The notes under the pieces are model-generated. The model had not been told where the DNA came from. It searched no databases and saw only the letters and a list, made by a program, of their open reading frames with translations. This document shows positions 46,811-57,484 of a stretch of DNA of 64,000 nucleotides, in pieces (position 1 is the stretch's first letter; each line of letters starts with the position of its first letter). Both the position numbers and the translations under genes were made by a program. Origin of the DNA: Boswellia sacra (taxonomy: Eukaryota; Streptophyta; Magnoliopsida; Sapindales; Burseraceae); the NCBI GenBank assembly GCA_013180625.2, contig SNVD02006194.1:181240-245239 (forward strand), written 5' to 3'.

Positions 46811-48174
46811 TGATGAACACTTAAATATGTATGTTTAATAAGAGCTTAGTTCATCATATTGCATTAATAGTGTCATTAAATTATTCAACTTAAGCATATT
46901 TGTAGTCTTTGCATCTTTGGAATTAACTTCCTCTTAATTTTGGTTTTGTTACAGGTTCGGTAAAATGGGCATAACTCTCTATTTATAGATCAGAATGGTG
47001 CAAATCTTAATGTTTTGGAAAGCTGATTCAATTGTCTACAAGATTACATTTCAAAAGCATCATCAAATTCGGGCTCTTAGTGGACCAAAATTGGGCTTGA
47101 AGTGAACCCATCTACAGTCTCGGCCCAGTCTGACCAGGCCTCAGTATTTGGACCGTATCTCTCAAAATAAGTATCCAAATTGTGCAAATCAATATGTTCT
47201 AGAAAGCTGAGAGAAATATCTACAACTTTCATGAAGACATGTGATTAAAATTCTCAACATTTCAATGCCAAAATTGATGGTCAAAGTCGGTGCCTAATGA
47301 TCCCAATTGTCAAAGATATTTACAACTAATATTTGACAATTATGCCCTTGTAATTTGACAAGTTTGCCCCTGTATGTATCTATAAATAGAGGTGCCTTGT
47401 GACCCATTAGGGCATCATGGCCTTTGTTGGGATCTTGTATTGTTTTTCTCTCTTGTATTTCTATATTATTAATGAATTTCCTTTTTCCTATAATTTGTGT
47501 TCTTTCTCTTATAATGTCTTTCTAATTTCTCTCTTGCTAAGGTGAAAGGGTGAAACCCTTGATATGAGAGTAAGGATTCTCTAACGCTTAATATGTGCTT
47601 AATAATCATTATCTTATGTTGTTTATATGATTCATATTTATTTTCTTAATCAATCTTGACACCACTCGTAAAGTGGAGGTCTTGATCCATTGTCGACAAT
47701 CCTTGGCACATCAAATGCTTGGATCCTTTCTAGATCTCGTATGGTTCTTCCTTACCGACACGAATCTAGTTGGGAACCTTGATTTGTTGTAGACATATGG
47801 TGATTGGCACATTGGATGCTTGAACCCATTTACAAGAAGTGGTATAAATATTGGTAATGAAACAAATATAATTCATATAATAAAAAGGGCTACTTATCCT
47901 TATTCGATATATCAAAGGCGGATCCCCTAACCTTAGCTTTCATCATTATTGTGTTGATTTCTCTTGTGTGATTCTCATTTATTATTTATGAACTTGTTCT
48001 CACTTATGTTTGTTGATATTATCTTGTCATCTCTTTAAATCATCATATCGTGTTTGCTTAGCTTATAATTTGCAGCGCTAAAATTCCCTTCCTCGTGGAT
48101 CGACCCCGATCTCACCGGGTTTTATTACTTCGACACTCCTATACTTGGGAGACAATCCTTTTTCGGATGTGTCA
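46811..48174 (+). repeat. 5' LTR of the inner gypsy element
   Basis: 1364 bp, TGATGAAC to ATGTGTCA, TATA box at 47381. It shares variants with 53269-54632 (for example CATTAGGGCATC) that the outer LTRs lack. Confidence 0.9.
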
Positions 48175-48180
48175 AGTTTT

Positions 48181-48198
48181 TGGCGTCGTTGCCGGGGA
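48181..48198 (+). other. Primer binding site of the inner element
   Basis: TGGCGTCGTTGCCGGGGA: one mismatch to the tRNA-Asp complement found at 41385. Confidence 0.8.
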
Positions 48199-48419
48199 AG
48201 GTAAAAATTGGCGTACAAAATTGTAAGTATTTTCTTTTCCCATTTCTATTTTTATTTTTCTTGCATATGTTCATCTCTTCTCTCCCCATTTCTATTTTTT
48301 ATTTTTTCTTGCATGTGTTCATCTTTTCTTTCTCCTTGCATTAATTGGTAGAATTGTTTGTAGCCAATCATCTTGTTTGAAAAAAAAAAAATCATGCTCA
48401 TGTCCAACCAAGAACATTA

Positions 48420-50278
48420 ATGGACTCCATAAATCTTAGGAGAACTTGGGCACAATCATGCATAGTCTTCCCTCATGATGCATTATACTTAGACCATGAA
48501 TCGGATTGCATTCAATTCTTACCCCACTTTCATGGCCTAGATGTTGAAAACCCATTTTTGCACTTGAGAGAATTTGAAGAGTTTTGTAACGCTTATAGTG
48601 ACCTAAATTGTAGCATAAATATCTTGAGATTAAAGCTTTTTCTTTTTCTCTAAAAGATAAAGCTAAGACATGGCTACAAAATCTTAGGTCAAGATCCATT
48701 AGCTCATGGGATGAAATGCAACAATAATTTCTTAAAGAGTTCTTTCCTCCCTATAGAACAAATTCTCTCAAAAATCAAATCATCAATTTCACTCAAAAAC
48801 AAGGAGAGACCTTTTACCAATGTTGGGATAGGTATAAAGCATTGCTTAATACTTGTCCTCATCATGGTTTGGAAACATGGGAACTAGTTTTAATTTTCTA
48901 TGAAGGTCTTACACATCAAGCTAGGCAAATGATAGAATTATTGTGTGATGGACAATTTGAAGATAAATACCCAGATGAAGCCATGGATTTCCTAGACTTA
49001 CTAGCGAAAAATGCCCAAAATTGAAAAAATGTTAACACCTATGAGGTGCCAAGAACATCTAGTAGAGGCATTTATAACTTTAGGGAGAATCATGATCTTC
49101 ATGTTAAATTTACATCCCTAGCTAGAAAAGTCGAGGATTTAGAAATGTGGTCTATGCAAGAAATTGTTTGTCACACTTGTAATTCTAGTGATCATCCAAC
49201 GGATGATTGCCCAAAGGTGCCTACCTTTAGAAAAAGTCTCCATGACCAAACCAATGTTTTAAACACTTTCCAAAGGTCAAATCCTAATCCTTTCTCACAA
49301 AATTTTGGACGGAAAAATCACTTGAATTTTGATTGGAGGAATGATAATCATGCACAATCTTACCAACCTCCCTTTCAATCATATCAAAATTTTCAAAAAT
49401 CTCATGATCATGCATCTTATAAAGATCTTAGAGAAACATTGGATTCATTCATTGCAAAGCAAGAGGCTTTTAATAGTCAAGTTGCTCAAACTATGGCAAA
49501 CTTGAATGATGCTCTTGAAATACTTACATTTGCACTTAATACTCATGAGAAAGGAGAGTTTCCATCTCAACTAGAGCCAAACTCCATCAATCCACATGTG
49601 AGTAATCCAAGGGGCCAACATTTAGACGAAGATTCGGTAAGTACTCTTCACAAAGGTAAGGTTGATAAAGAACATATTCCTAACCTTTATGAGAAAGATG
49701 ATGAATCAATCTCAAAGGGTAAGGAAGAAGTTATTAAACCTACATCTAACAAGGAAAAGACCGAATCCTCACTTATGCCCTCATATCATCATGAACTTAA
49801 CCAAAATGTTGGCAATAATGAATTTTTCAAGCATGATGAATGTGAGGAAGCTAATAAGATTAACGTGGAAGACTATATCCAAAATGAAAATTTTTCAAGT
49901 CGTTCAGAAATTGGGTTAACTAGTTCATTTGAAGCAAATATGCAACTAGTGCCCATTGCTTCTAAAGAATTTTCATTACTTGATTTTGTACAGGTGAAAG
50001 AGATTAAGAGTTGGGAGCCATGTTTTGAACAAAGGCAGGAAGAAACATCCACACTAAAAAATGCATGCCTCAAGGACAAACAAATTCAACTAGTGGTAAT
50101 CTCTTCCATTCTTACAAATAAAGGAAAAGGAAAGGTACCACCTCAATGCCATATTTTTGACCGTGGTAAATTACTTTCGAAGAGATTCCTCTTTTGGCTT
50201 TTCTTTTACGATCGTTCAAATTTCATCCATCGGTGCCATATTTTTATTTTTGTTCTTGATTTTTGCTATCATTTCTAG
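48420..50278 (+). pseudogene. gag remnant of the inner element
   Basis: Three frame segments (48420-48653, 48842-49024, 49046-50278) align with the outer gag: FHGLDVENPF, then CPHHGLETW, then the zinc knuckle CHTCNSSDHPTDDC near 49170-49212. Frameshifts and a stop separate them. The last segment continues through a Glu/Lys-rich linker into VVISSILTNKGKGK, which corresponds to the segment just before RT in the outer element, and then runs into unrelated sequence. Pol has therefore been deleted between there and the leader before X. Confidence 0.82.
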
Positions 50279-50432
50279 TTTGTTTTTATTTTGTGTGTTT
50301 ATTTTAGTGGTGTGTTTTTATTTTGTTTCCCGGTCAAGTGGCGGATACGGTACTTCGTGGCTTTTAAAGTCGGTTTTTCAGTTCCCTAAAAACTGTTGCT
50401 CACCTTGCATTCATTTTCCTTTCTTTTCTCGC

Positions 50433-50981
50433 ATGGACACCATTCTCTCAAATCTGCACAAACATTTTCCCTCTTTTCCTCCAAATGATTTGCTTAAAAT
50501 TTACAAAGCTCGTACAGAAAGACTAAGGATGTTGATGTGTAAGGGTATGCCTGTCGAAGTAAGATGGTTAATTGAAGCCAAGGTTTGATTTTCCTATGAA
50601 TTTTCAGATAATCTTGTGTCTCACATGCCAGGCATGGGAAAAAGCTCTTACGCCAAAAAGCGAAGAGCGAAAAGGTTACAAGTTTGTCCCAGATGTGCAA
50701 GATAGACTTGTAACCAGCGTTGCTACTCCTTAGGATATTTGTCTAACAATCGAGAGGATAAACTATAGTTCATCAAGAATGGACTGAGTAAGGAGTCTTT
50801 GGATGATATCCGAACGACTCTTGAGACGCATTCTTGTGGACTTATGCAGCGTGAAATTTTTAATTTGTGGACACAATTCCGAGATGAGCAAGAACGCTAT
50901 AGTCTTGGGAATCTTACTCAAAACGACCCTGTTTGCCAGTTTATAAGAAAACTGGATGGGAAGCATATCCCCAACTCATAG
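50433..50981 (+). pseudogene. X3: Cys-rich accessory ORF, three in-frame stops
   Basis: The same protein as X2 along its whole length, but with in-frame stop codons after about residue 51 (TGA at 50587), within the Cys cluster (TAG at 50703) and in the FIKNG segment (TAG at 50767). The Cys codons CPRC and CNQRC and the basic patch are otherwise kept. It ends with a stop at 50979-50981 just after the conserved NDPVCQFIRKLDGK. Clearly inactive, and useful mainly to show the family's conserved core. Confidence 0.8.
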
Positions 50982-51239
50982 AAGGTATTTAAGCCATTTC
51001 TGGACGTAAAACCAGAGGAAGATGTGAGCCACAGTCACAACTACCTGTACATATGCATGCGTGCCATTATTTTTGAATTTTAATATCTCATAGCTGTCAT
51101 TTTTGAATTTGTATCTTTTGTTTGACTTATGGTGTCTTATTTCATCATCTTTTGAATTTTTATGCATTATTGTCAACTTTTTCAACAAACAACCGAGCTA
51201 CCTAGATAGATATCATCATTAGCATACCTTTTTACACTC

Positions 51240-51247
51240 TATAAATA
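51240..51247 (+). promoter_or_regulatory. TATA box directly before the inner LOG
   Basis: TATAAATA in ACTCTATAAATACCACATG, 57 bases before the LOG ATG at 51297. The spacing fits a short leader, so this LOG may have had its own promoter separate from the LTR. Confidence 0.55.
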
Positions 51248-51296
51248 CCACATGTCTTGTTCTCTTCTTCACACATAGTTAGAGAATTGCATAGAC

Positions 51297-51953
51297 ATGG
51301 AGGGAACTTCACAACGTCGAATCCAAAGGATATGTGTATTCTGCAGATCTCGACCAGGTAAAAGTGAGGAGTTTGTAGAAGTAGCAAATTATCTTGGTAG
51401 GCTACTGGCTGAAAGAAAGATTCATGTGGTTTATGGGGAAGGTAGCCTCGGGTTAATGGGTTGTGTGTCAACAGCTGCACATGTAGGGGGTACTCAAGTT
51501 TTAGGAGTTATTCCTAAAGCTTTGGCTGTAGAAAGTATTGTTGGAAAAACGGGTGGGAAGGAGTTACAGGTCTCCTCTATGCATGAACGCATGGCACATA
51601 TGCTTATCAATTACAGATGCCTTTATTGGCTTTACCAGGTGGCCTTCGGACTATTTGAAGAATTTTACAAATTGGCCTCTTGGGCCCAACTGAATCTCCA
51701 TAAAAACCCATAGGTTTGTTGAATGTCAAAATTTCTTTTCTTTGATCCTTGTGATAAGTTTTTGTTGATGCAGCTGTAGAACAAAATTTTATCCCACATT
51801 GGGCGAGAAAGATCCTTGTTTCTTCCACTTCTGCTGGTGAGTTACTTGACAAATTACAAGAAGTTGAGTATGAACCTGACCCAGCTAGTACTCAAATTAA
51901 TTGGGCAGGAGGGCAAAACAAAAAGTGCAAATTGGATCTGAATCTCCGTTTGT
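51297..51953 (+). pseudogene. LOG-type phosphoribohydrolase, inactivated copy
   Basis: Starts MEGTSQRRIQRICVFC and follows the LOG family through VYGEGSLGLMGCVS (the second Gly of GGG replaced by Glu) and SSMHERMAHM. The frame then shifts around 51615-51670, destroying the PGG-x-GT-x-x-E motif, and a stop follows at 51711-51713 after NLHKNP. Downstream pieces (VDAAVEQNFIPH, SAGELLDKLQEV, then INWAGGQNKKCKLDLNL) remain to about 51950 in other frames. It is closest to the minus-strand copy at 63472. Catalytically dead as it stands. Confidence 0.88.
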
Positions 51954-53268
51954 ATTGTTTTCTTGTGCTTTATTTTATTTTATTCTATGAGTCTTTCAGG
52001 TCATCTCTCTTGAATAACAGAAGCTTCAGGTAATGTCTCCTATTCTTTATCTCTCTTCATTTAAACATTGAGGACAATGTTTCATTTGGTTGGGGGGGAA
52101 GGATAGTAGACATAAGTGTGTCTTGAATTTTCTTTTTCTTGCAAAAAAAAAAAAAAGCGAGTTAGTAATTAGATTCAGAGTGCGGTGTAAGGAGTTCAAA
52201 TCCTCTTGAGACGCATTCTGGGTCAGGAATGGCAGAGTAGGGAGGGCCAGTTTGGACTCTTGAAACCCATTCTAACCAATTTGTCATTTTATTTTGATCT
52301 TGTGAACTCCTTTTAGCTAACTTGATATTATTTAGTCTTGATTTTTGAATTTTATAACAAGGAGGTCTTATTCATTTTACTTTGAATTATTCAAATCTAT
52401 GAACTCTCACGACCTTATCATTTAAAAAAAATTGTGTGCTTATGTACTCATTAAGCAAGTATTCATGAACCTTTCTTCACACACACACATACCATGATGC
52501 ATGATTGTGGGTGCAAAATGAAATGTTGTAATATTGAGTTCTTTGTTTTGTTTAGGATAACAACACAAAGGAAGGGGAAAGTTAAAAAAAAAAAGTGAAA
52601 AAAAAGGGAAAAAAAAGAGAGAAGAGAGCAATTGTGGATAAGTTTGATCTCGTAGCCTCCTTAATTCGAGCAATTAAGCCTGAGGGGTGCCTCAATACCT
52701 AATACCCTAAGACCAACTGGTTTGGGAGCTATTGGCCCAAAGCTCGCTACATGGATTAAGGAGAAAGCTTAATGGGATTGAACATTGCACTATCCACAAG
52801 TTTTCTAAGCAAAAATAAAGCATCGGCAACCCGAGTCGTTAAGCTCGAAGGGGTGTCTTAACACCTAATGCCCTAAGGCCAACTGGTCTGGGAGCCATTA
52901 GCCTAAGGCTCGATACATGGGTTAAAGATGCATTCTTTCAAAAAAAAAAACACATATATATATAAAATAAATGAATGCCCCCTACCTAAAGTTGTTAGCC
53001 TTAACAAATATTAAACCGATATGGCTTCTTTCTAATAAGCCCCACAGTCATGTGTTGACTGAGCACAAAAAGGAGGTTTATTGATATCTTGACTGAAGGG
53101 TACATGAGTCATAAAAAAATAATAATAATAATTGGTTGAGAGTTTGTTTATTTGGATAAAATCAAGGAGAGTGCAATAATGACCACCTTGGATGTAAAAT
53201 TCTATAAATCACTTCTAAATAATAACGCTTTAATTGTTAGGGACTAGCAATAAGCTAGTTAGTGGGTG
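51954..53268 (+). other. 3' internal region of the inner element
   Basis: Noncoding. It contains ACATTGAGGACAATGTTTCA followed by GGTTGGGGGGGAAGG (52058-52102), A-rich runs, and a pair of 165-bp-spaced related blocks (52667 and 52832). It ends in a weak purine stretch (TTAGTGGGTG) right before the 3' LTR. No ORF is supported. Confidence 0.6.
52667..52930 (+). repeat. Two related internal blocks of the X-LOG gypsy family
   Basis: Each block has the form CGAG...TTAAGC, then GGGTG, ACCTAAT, CCCTAAG, CCAACTGGT, TGGGAG, then GCTCG...TACATGG. Units begin at 52667 and 52832. The same pair is present in the outer element (55470-55740) and in the minus-strand copy (62500-62770). It is strongly conserved for noncoding DNA. 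Confidence 0.75.
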
Positions 53269-54632
53269 TGATGAACAATTAAATATGTATGTTTAATAAG
53301 AGCTTAGTTCATCATATTGCATTAATAGTGTCATTAAATTCCTCAACTTAAGCATATTTGTAGTCTTTGCATCTTTGGAATTAACTTCCTCTTAATTTTG
53401 GTTTTGTTACAGGTTTGGTAAAATGGGCATAACTCTCTATTTATAGATCAGAATGGTGCAATTCTTAATGTTTTGGAAAGCTGATTTAATTGTCTACAAG
53501 ATTGCATTTCACAAGAATCATCAAATTCGGGCTCTTAGTGGACCAAAATTGGGCTTGAAGTGAACCCATCTACAGTCTCGCCCAGTCTGACCAGGCCTCA
53601 GTATTTGGACCGTATCTCTCAAAATTCGTATCCAAATTGTGCAAATCAATATGTTCTAGAAAGCTGAGAGAAATATCTACAACCTTTATGAAGACATATG
53701 ATTAAAATTCGCAACATTTCAATGTCAAAATGGATGGTCAAAGTCGGTGCCTAATGATCCCAATTGTCAAAGATATTTACAACTAATATTTGACAATTAT
53801 GCCCTTGTAATTTGACAAGTTTGCCCCTAGATGTATTTATAAATAGAGGTGCCTTGTGACCCATTAGGGCATCTTGGCCTTTGGCTTTGGCTAGGATCTT
53901 GTATTGTGTTTTGTGTGTTTATGTTATTAATGAATTTCCTTTTTCTTGCATTTTATTTTCTTTCTCTTATAATGTCTTTCTAATTTCTCTCTTGCTAAGG
54001 TGAAGGGTGAAACCCTTGATATGAGAGTAAGGATTCTCTAACCCTTAATATGTGCTTAATAATCATTAATCTTATGTTGTTTATATGATTTATATTTATT
54101 TTCTTAATCAATCTTGACACCACTCGTAAAGTGGAGGTCTTGATCCATTGTCGACAATCCTTGGCACATCAAATGCTTGGATCCTTTCTAGATGATGTAT
54201 GGTTCTTCCTTACTGACACGAATCTAGTTGGGAACCTTGATTTGTTGTAGACATATGGTGATTGGCACATTGGATGCTTGAACCCATTTACAAGAAGTGG
54301 TATAAATATTGGTAATGAAACAAATATAATTCATATAATAAAAAGGGCTACTTATCCTTATTCGATATATCAAAGGCGGATCCCCTAACCTTAGCTTTCA
54401 TCATTATTGTGTTGATTTCTCTTGTGTGATTCTCATTTATTATTTATGAACTTGTTCTCACTTATGTTTGTTGATATTATCTTGTCATCTCTTTAAATCA
54501 TCATATCGTGTTTGCTTAGCTTATAATTTGCAGCGCTAAAATTCCCTTCCTCGTGGATCGACCCCGGTCTCACCGGGTTTTATTACTTCGACACTCCTAT
54601 ACTTGGGAGACAATCCTTTTTCGGATGTGTCA
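53269..54632 (+). repeat. 3' LTR of the inner gypsy element
   Basis: 1364 bp, TATA box at 53838. It is followed by GATGC and then by the resumed outer-element sequence (end of X2). Confidence 0.9.
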
Positions 54633-55766
54633 GATGCATATTCCCAACTCATAGAAGGTGTTTAAGCCGTTTCTGGACGTAAAACCATAGGAAGATGTGA
54701 GCCACAGTCACAACTACCTATACACATGCATGTGTGCCATCAATTTTAAATTTCTTATCTTTTATTTTATTTATAGCATTTTATTTTATGAGTCTTTCAG
54801 GTCATCTCTCTTGAATAACAGAAGCTTCAGGTAATGTCTCTTATACTTTATCTCTCTACATTTAAACATTGAGGACAATGTTTCATTTGGTTGGGGGGGA
54901 AGGATAGTAGACATAAGTGTGTCTTGAATTTCCTTTTCTTATTAAAAAAAAGCGAGTTAGTAATTAGATTCAGAGTGCGGCGTAAGGAGTTCAAATCCTC
55001 TTGAGACGCATTCTGGGTCAGGAATGGCAGAGTAAGGAGGACCAGTTTGAACTCTTGAAACCCATTCCAACCAATTTGTCATTTTATTTTGATTTTGTGA
55101 ACCCATTTTAGCTAACTTGATATTATTTGGTCTTGATTTTGGAATTTTATAACAAGGAGGTCTTATTCATTTTATTTTGAATTATTCAAATCTATGAACT
55201 CTCACAACATTATCATTTAATAAACTGTGTGCTTATGTACTCGTTAAGCAAGTATTCATGAACCTTTCTTCACACACACACATACCTTGATGCATGATTG
55301 TGGGTGGCGAAATGAAATGTTGCAATATTTGAGTTCTTTAATTTTGTTTAGGATAACAACAAAAGGAAGGGGAAAGTAAAAAAAAAAAAAGTGAAAGCAA
55401 AAAAAAAAGGTAAAAAAAAAGAAAAGAGAGCAATTGTGGATAAGTTTGGTCTCGTAGCCTCCTTAATTCGAGCAATTAAGCCCGAGGGGTGCCTCAACAC
55501 CTAATACCCTAAGACCAACTGGTTTGGGAGCTATTGGCCCAAAGCTCGCTACATGGATTAAGGAGAAAGCTTAATGGGATTGAACATTGCACTATCTACA
55601 AGTTTCTAAGCAAAAATAAAGCATCGGCAACCCGAGTCGTTAAGCTCGAAGGGGTGTCTTAACACCTAATGCCCTAAGGCCAACTGGTCTGGGAGTCATT
55701 AGCCTAAGGCTCGCTACATGGGTTAAAGATGCATTCTTTCAAAAAAAAAAAAACACACATATATAT

Positions 55767-55819
<53 letters not shown>

Positions 55820-56112
55820 AATGAATACCCCCTACCTACAGTTGTTAGCCTTAATAAATATTAGAACCGATATGGCTTCTTTCTAATAAGCCCCATAGTC
55901 ATGCATCGACTGAGCACAAAAAGAAGGTTTATTGATATCTTGACTGAAGGGAACATGAGTCATTAAAAAAAAATATCGATTGAGAGTTTATTTATTTGGA
56001 TAAAATCAAGGAGAGTGCGATAATGACCACCTTGGATGTAAAATTCTATAAATCACTTCTAAATAATAACGCTATAATTGCTAGGGTCTAGCAATAAGCT
56101 GGTTGAGGGGTG
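54633..56112 (+). other. Outer element resumed: X2 end, deleted LOG site, 3' internal region
   Basis: It starts with the last codons of X2 and its downstream sequence (GGACGTAAAACCA, TGTGAGCCACAGTCACAAC). Near 54740-54785 it jumps to the sequence that follows LOG in the inner copy (TTATGAGTCTTTCAGGTCAT), so LOG and its promoter have been removed by a deletion. After that come GGTTGGGGGGGAAGG (54890), the paired blocks (55470-55740), a (TA)n run (55770-55816) and GAGGGGTG directly before the LTR. Confidence 0.75.
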
Positions 56113-57479
56113 TGATGAACACTTAAATATGTATATTTTATAAGAGCTTAGTTCATCATATTGCATTAATAGTGTCATTAAATTCCTCAACTTAAGCATA
56201 TTTGTAGTCTTTGCATCTTTGAAATTAACTTCCTCTTAATTTTGGTTTTGTTACAGGTTTGGTAAAATAGGCATAACTCTCTATTTATAGATCAGAATGG
56301 TGCAAATCTTAATGTTTTGGAAATTTGATTAAATTATCTACAAGATTATATTTCACAACCTTCATCAAATTCGGGCTCTTAGTGGACCAAAACTGGGCTT
56401 GAAGTGAATCCATCTGCAGTTTCGGCCCAGCCTGACCATGCCTCAGTATACTGGCCATATCTCTCAGAATACGTATCTAAATCATATGAATCAAGATGTT
56501 CTAGAAAGCTGAGAGAAATATATACGACTTTCATGAAGACATGTGATTAAAATTATCAATAATTAAAGGTCAAAATTGGTGGTCAAAGTCGGTTCACCTA
56601 ATTACTCTAATTGTCAAAGTTGGTGCATATAATATTTGACAATTATTCCCTTGTAATTTGACAAGTTTGCCCCTGAATGTATCTATAAATAGAGGTGCCT
56701 TGTGACCCATGGGGGCATCTTGGCCTTTGTTGGGATCTTGTATTGTGTTTCTCTCTTGTGTTTTAATGTTATTAATGAATTTCCTTTTTCTTGCATTTTG
56801 TGTTCTTTCTCTTATAATGTCTTGCTAATTTCTCTCTTGCTAAGGTGAAAGGATGAAACCCTTGATATGAGAGTAAGGATTCTCTAACCCTTAATATGTG
56901 CTTAATAATCATAATCTTATGCTGTTTATATGATTTATATTTATTTTCTTAATCAATCTTGACACCACTCGTAAAGTGGAGGTCTTGATCCGTTGTAGAT
57001 AATTCTTGGCACATCAAATGCTTGGATCCTTTCTAGATGTCGTATGGTTCTTTATTACCGACACGAATCTAGTTAGGAACCTTGATTTGTTGTAGATATA
57101 TGGAGATTGGCACATTGGATGCTTGAACCCATTTACAAGAAGTGGTATAAATATTGGTAACAAAGCAAATATAATTCATATAACTAAAACGGGTTGTTTA
57201 TCCTTATTTGAAATATCAAGGGCGGATCCCCTAACCTTAGCTCTCATTATTATTGTGTGAATTTCTCTTGTGTTATTCTTATTTATTGTTTAAGAATTTG
57301 TTCTTTACTCATACTTGTTGATATTATCTTGCCATCCCTTTGAATCATCCATATCATATTTGTTTACTTTATAGTTTGTAGCGTTAAAATTCCCTTCCTC
57401 GTGGATCGACCCCGGTCTCACCGGGTTTATTACTTCGACACTCCTATACTTGGGAGGCAATCCTTTTTCGGATGTGTCA
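56113..57479 (+). repeat. 3' LTR of the outer gypsy element
   Basis: 1367 bp, TATA box at 56684, followed by the target duplication GAACC and the resumed CACTA sequence. Confidence 0.92.
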
Positions 57480-57484
57480 GAACC

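Larger units (their letters stand above)
46811..54632 (+). mobile_element. Inner gypsy element lacking pol, carrying X and LOG, TSD GAAGC/GATGC
   Basis: Inserted in X2 of the outer element. Its LTRs are both 1364 bp, flanked by GAAGC (46806-46810) and GATGC (54633-54637), a 5-bp duplication with one mismatch. Internal order: tRNA-Asp primer site, gag remnant, X3, LOG remnant, 3' region. Protease, RT, RNase H and integrase are absent, so it would have depended on a related element to move. Confidence 0.9.
40012..57479 (+). mobile_element. Outer Ty3-gypsy (Athila-like) element with X, TSD GAACC
   Basis: It begins TGATGAACACTTAA and ends CGGATGTGTCA, flanked by a perfect 5-bp duplication GAACC (40007-40011 and 57480-57484). 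The two outer LTRs are both 1367 bp and share private variants (for example ATGGGGGCATC), pairing them with each other rather than with the two inner LTRs. Internal order: tRNA-Asp primer site, gag, protease remnant, RT, RNase H, integrase, X (cut by the inner element), then a 3' region from which LOG has been deleted. It sits in an intron or exon of the CACTA Ulp1 gene. Confidence 0.92.

Noticed and set aside
52667..52930. tRNA-like genes in the paired conserved blocks
   Set aside because: No A or B box arrangement or cloverleaf could be drawn.
40012..57479. Four tandem LTRs as a product of unequal recombination
   Set aside because: The outer and inner pairs each have their own TSD, length (1367 versus 1364 bp) and private variants, and X2 resumes after the third LTR, so simple nesting explains the array.
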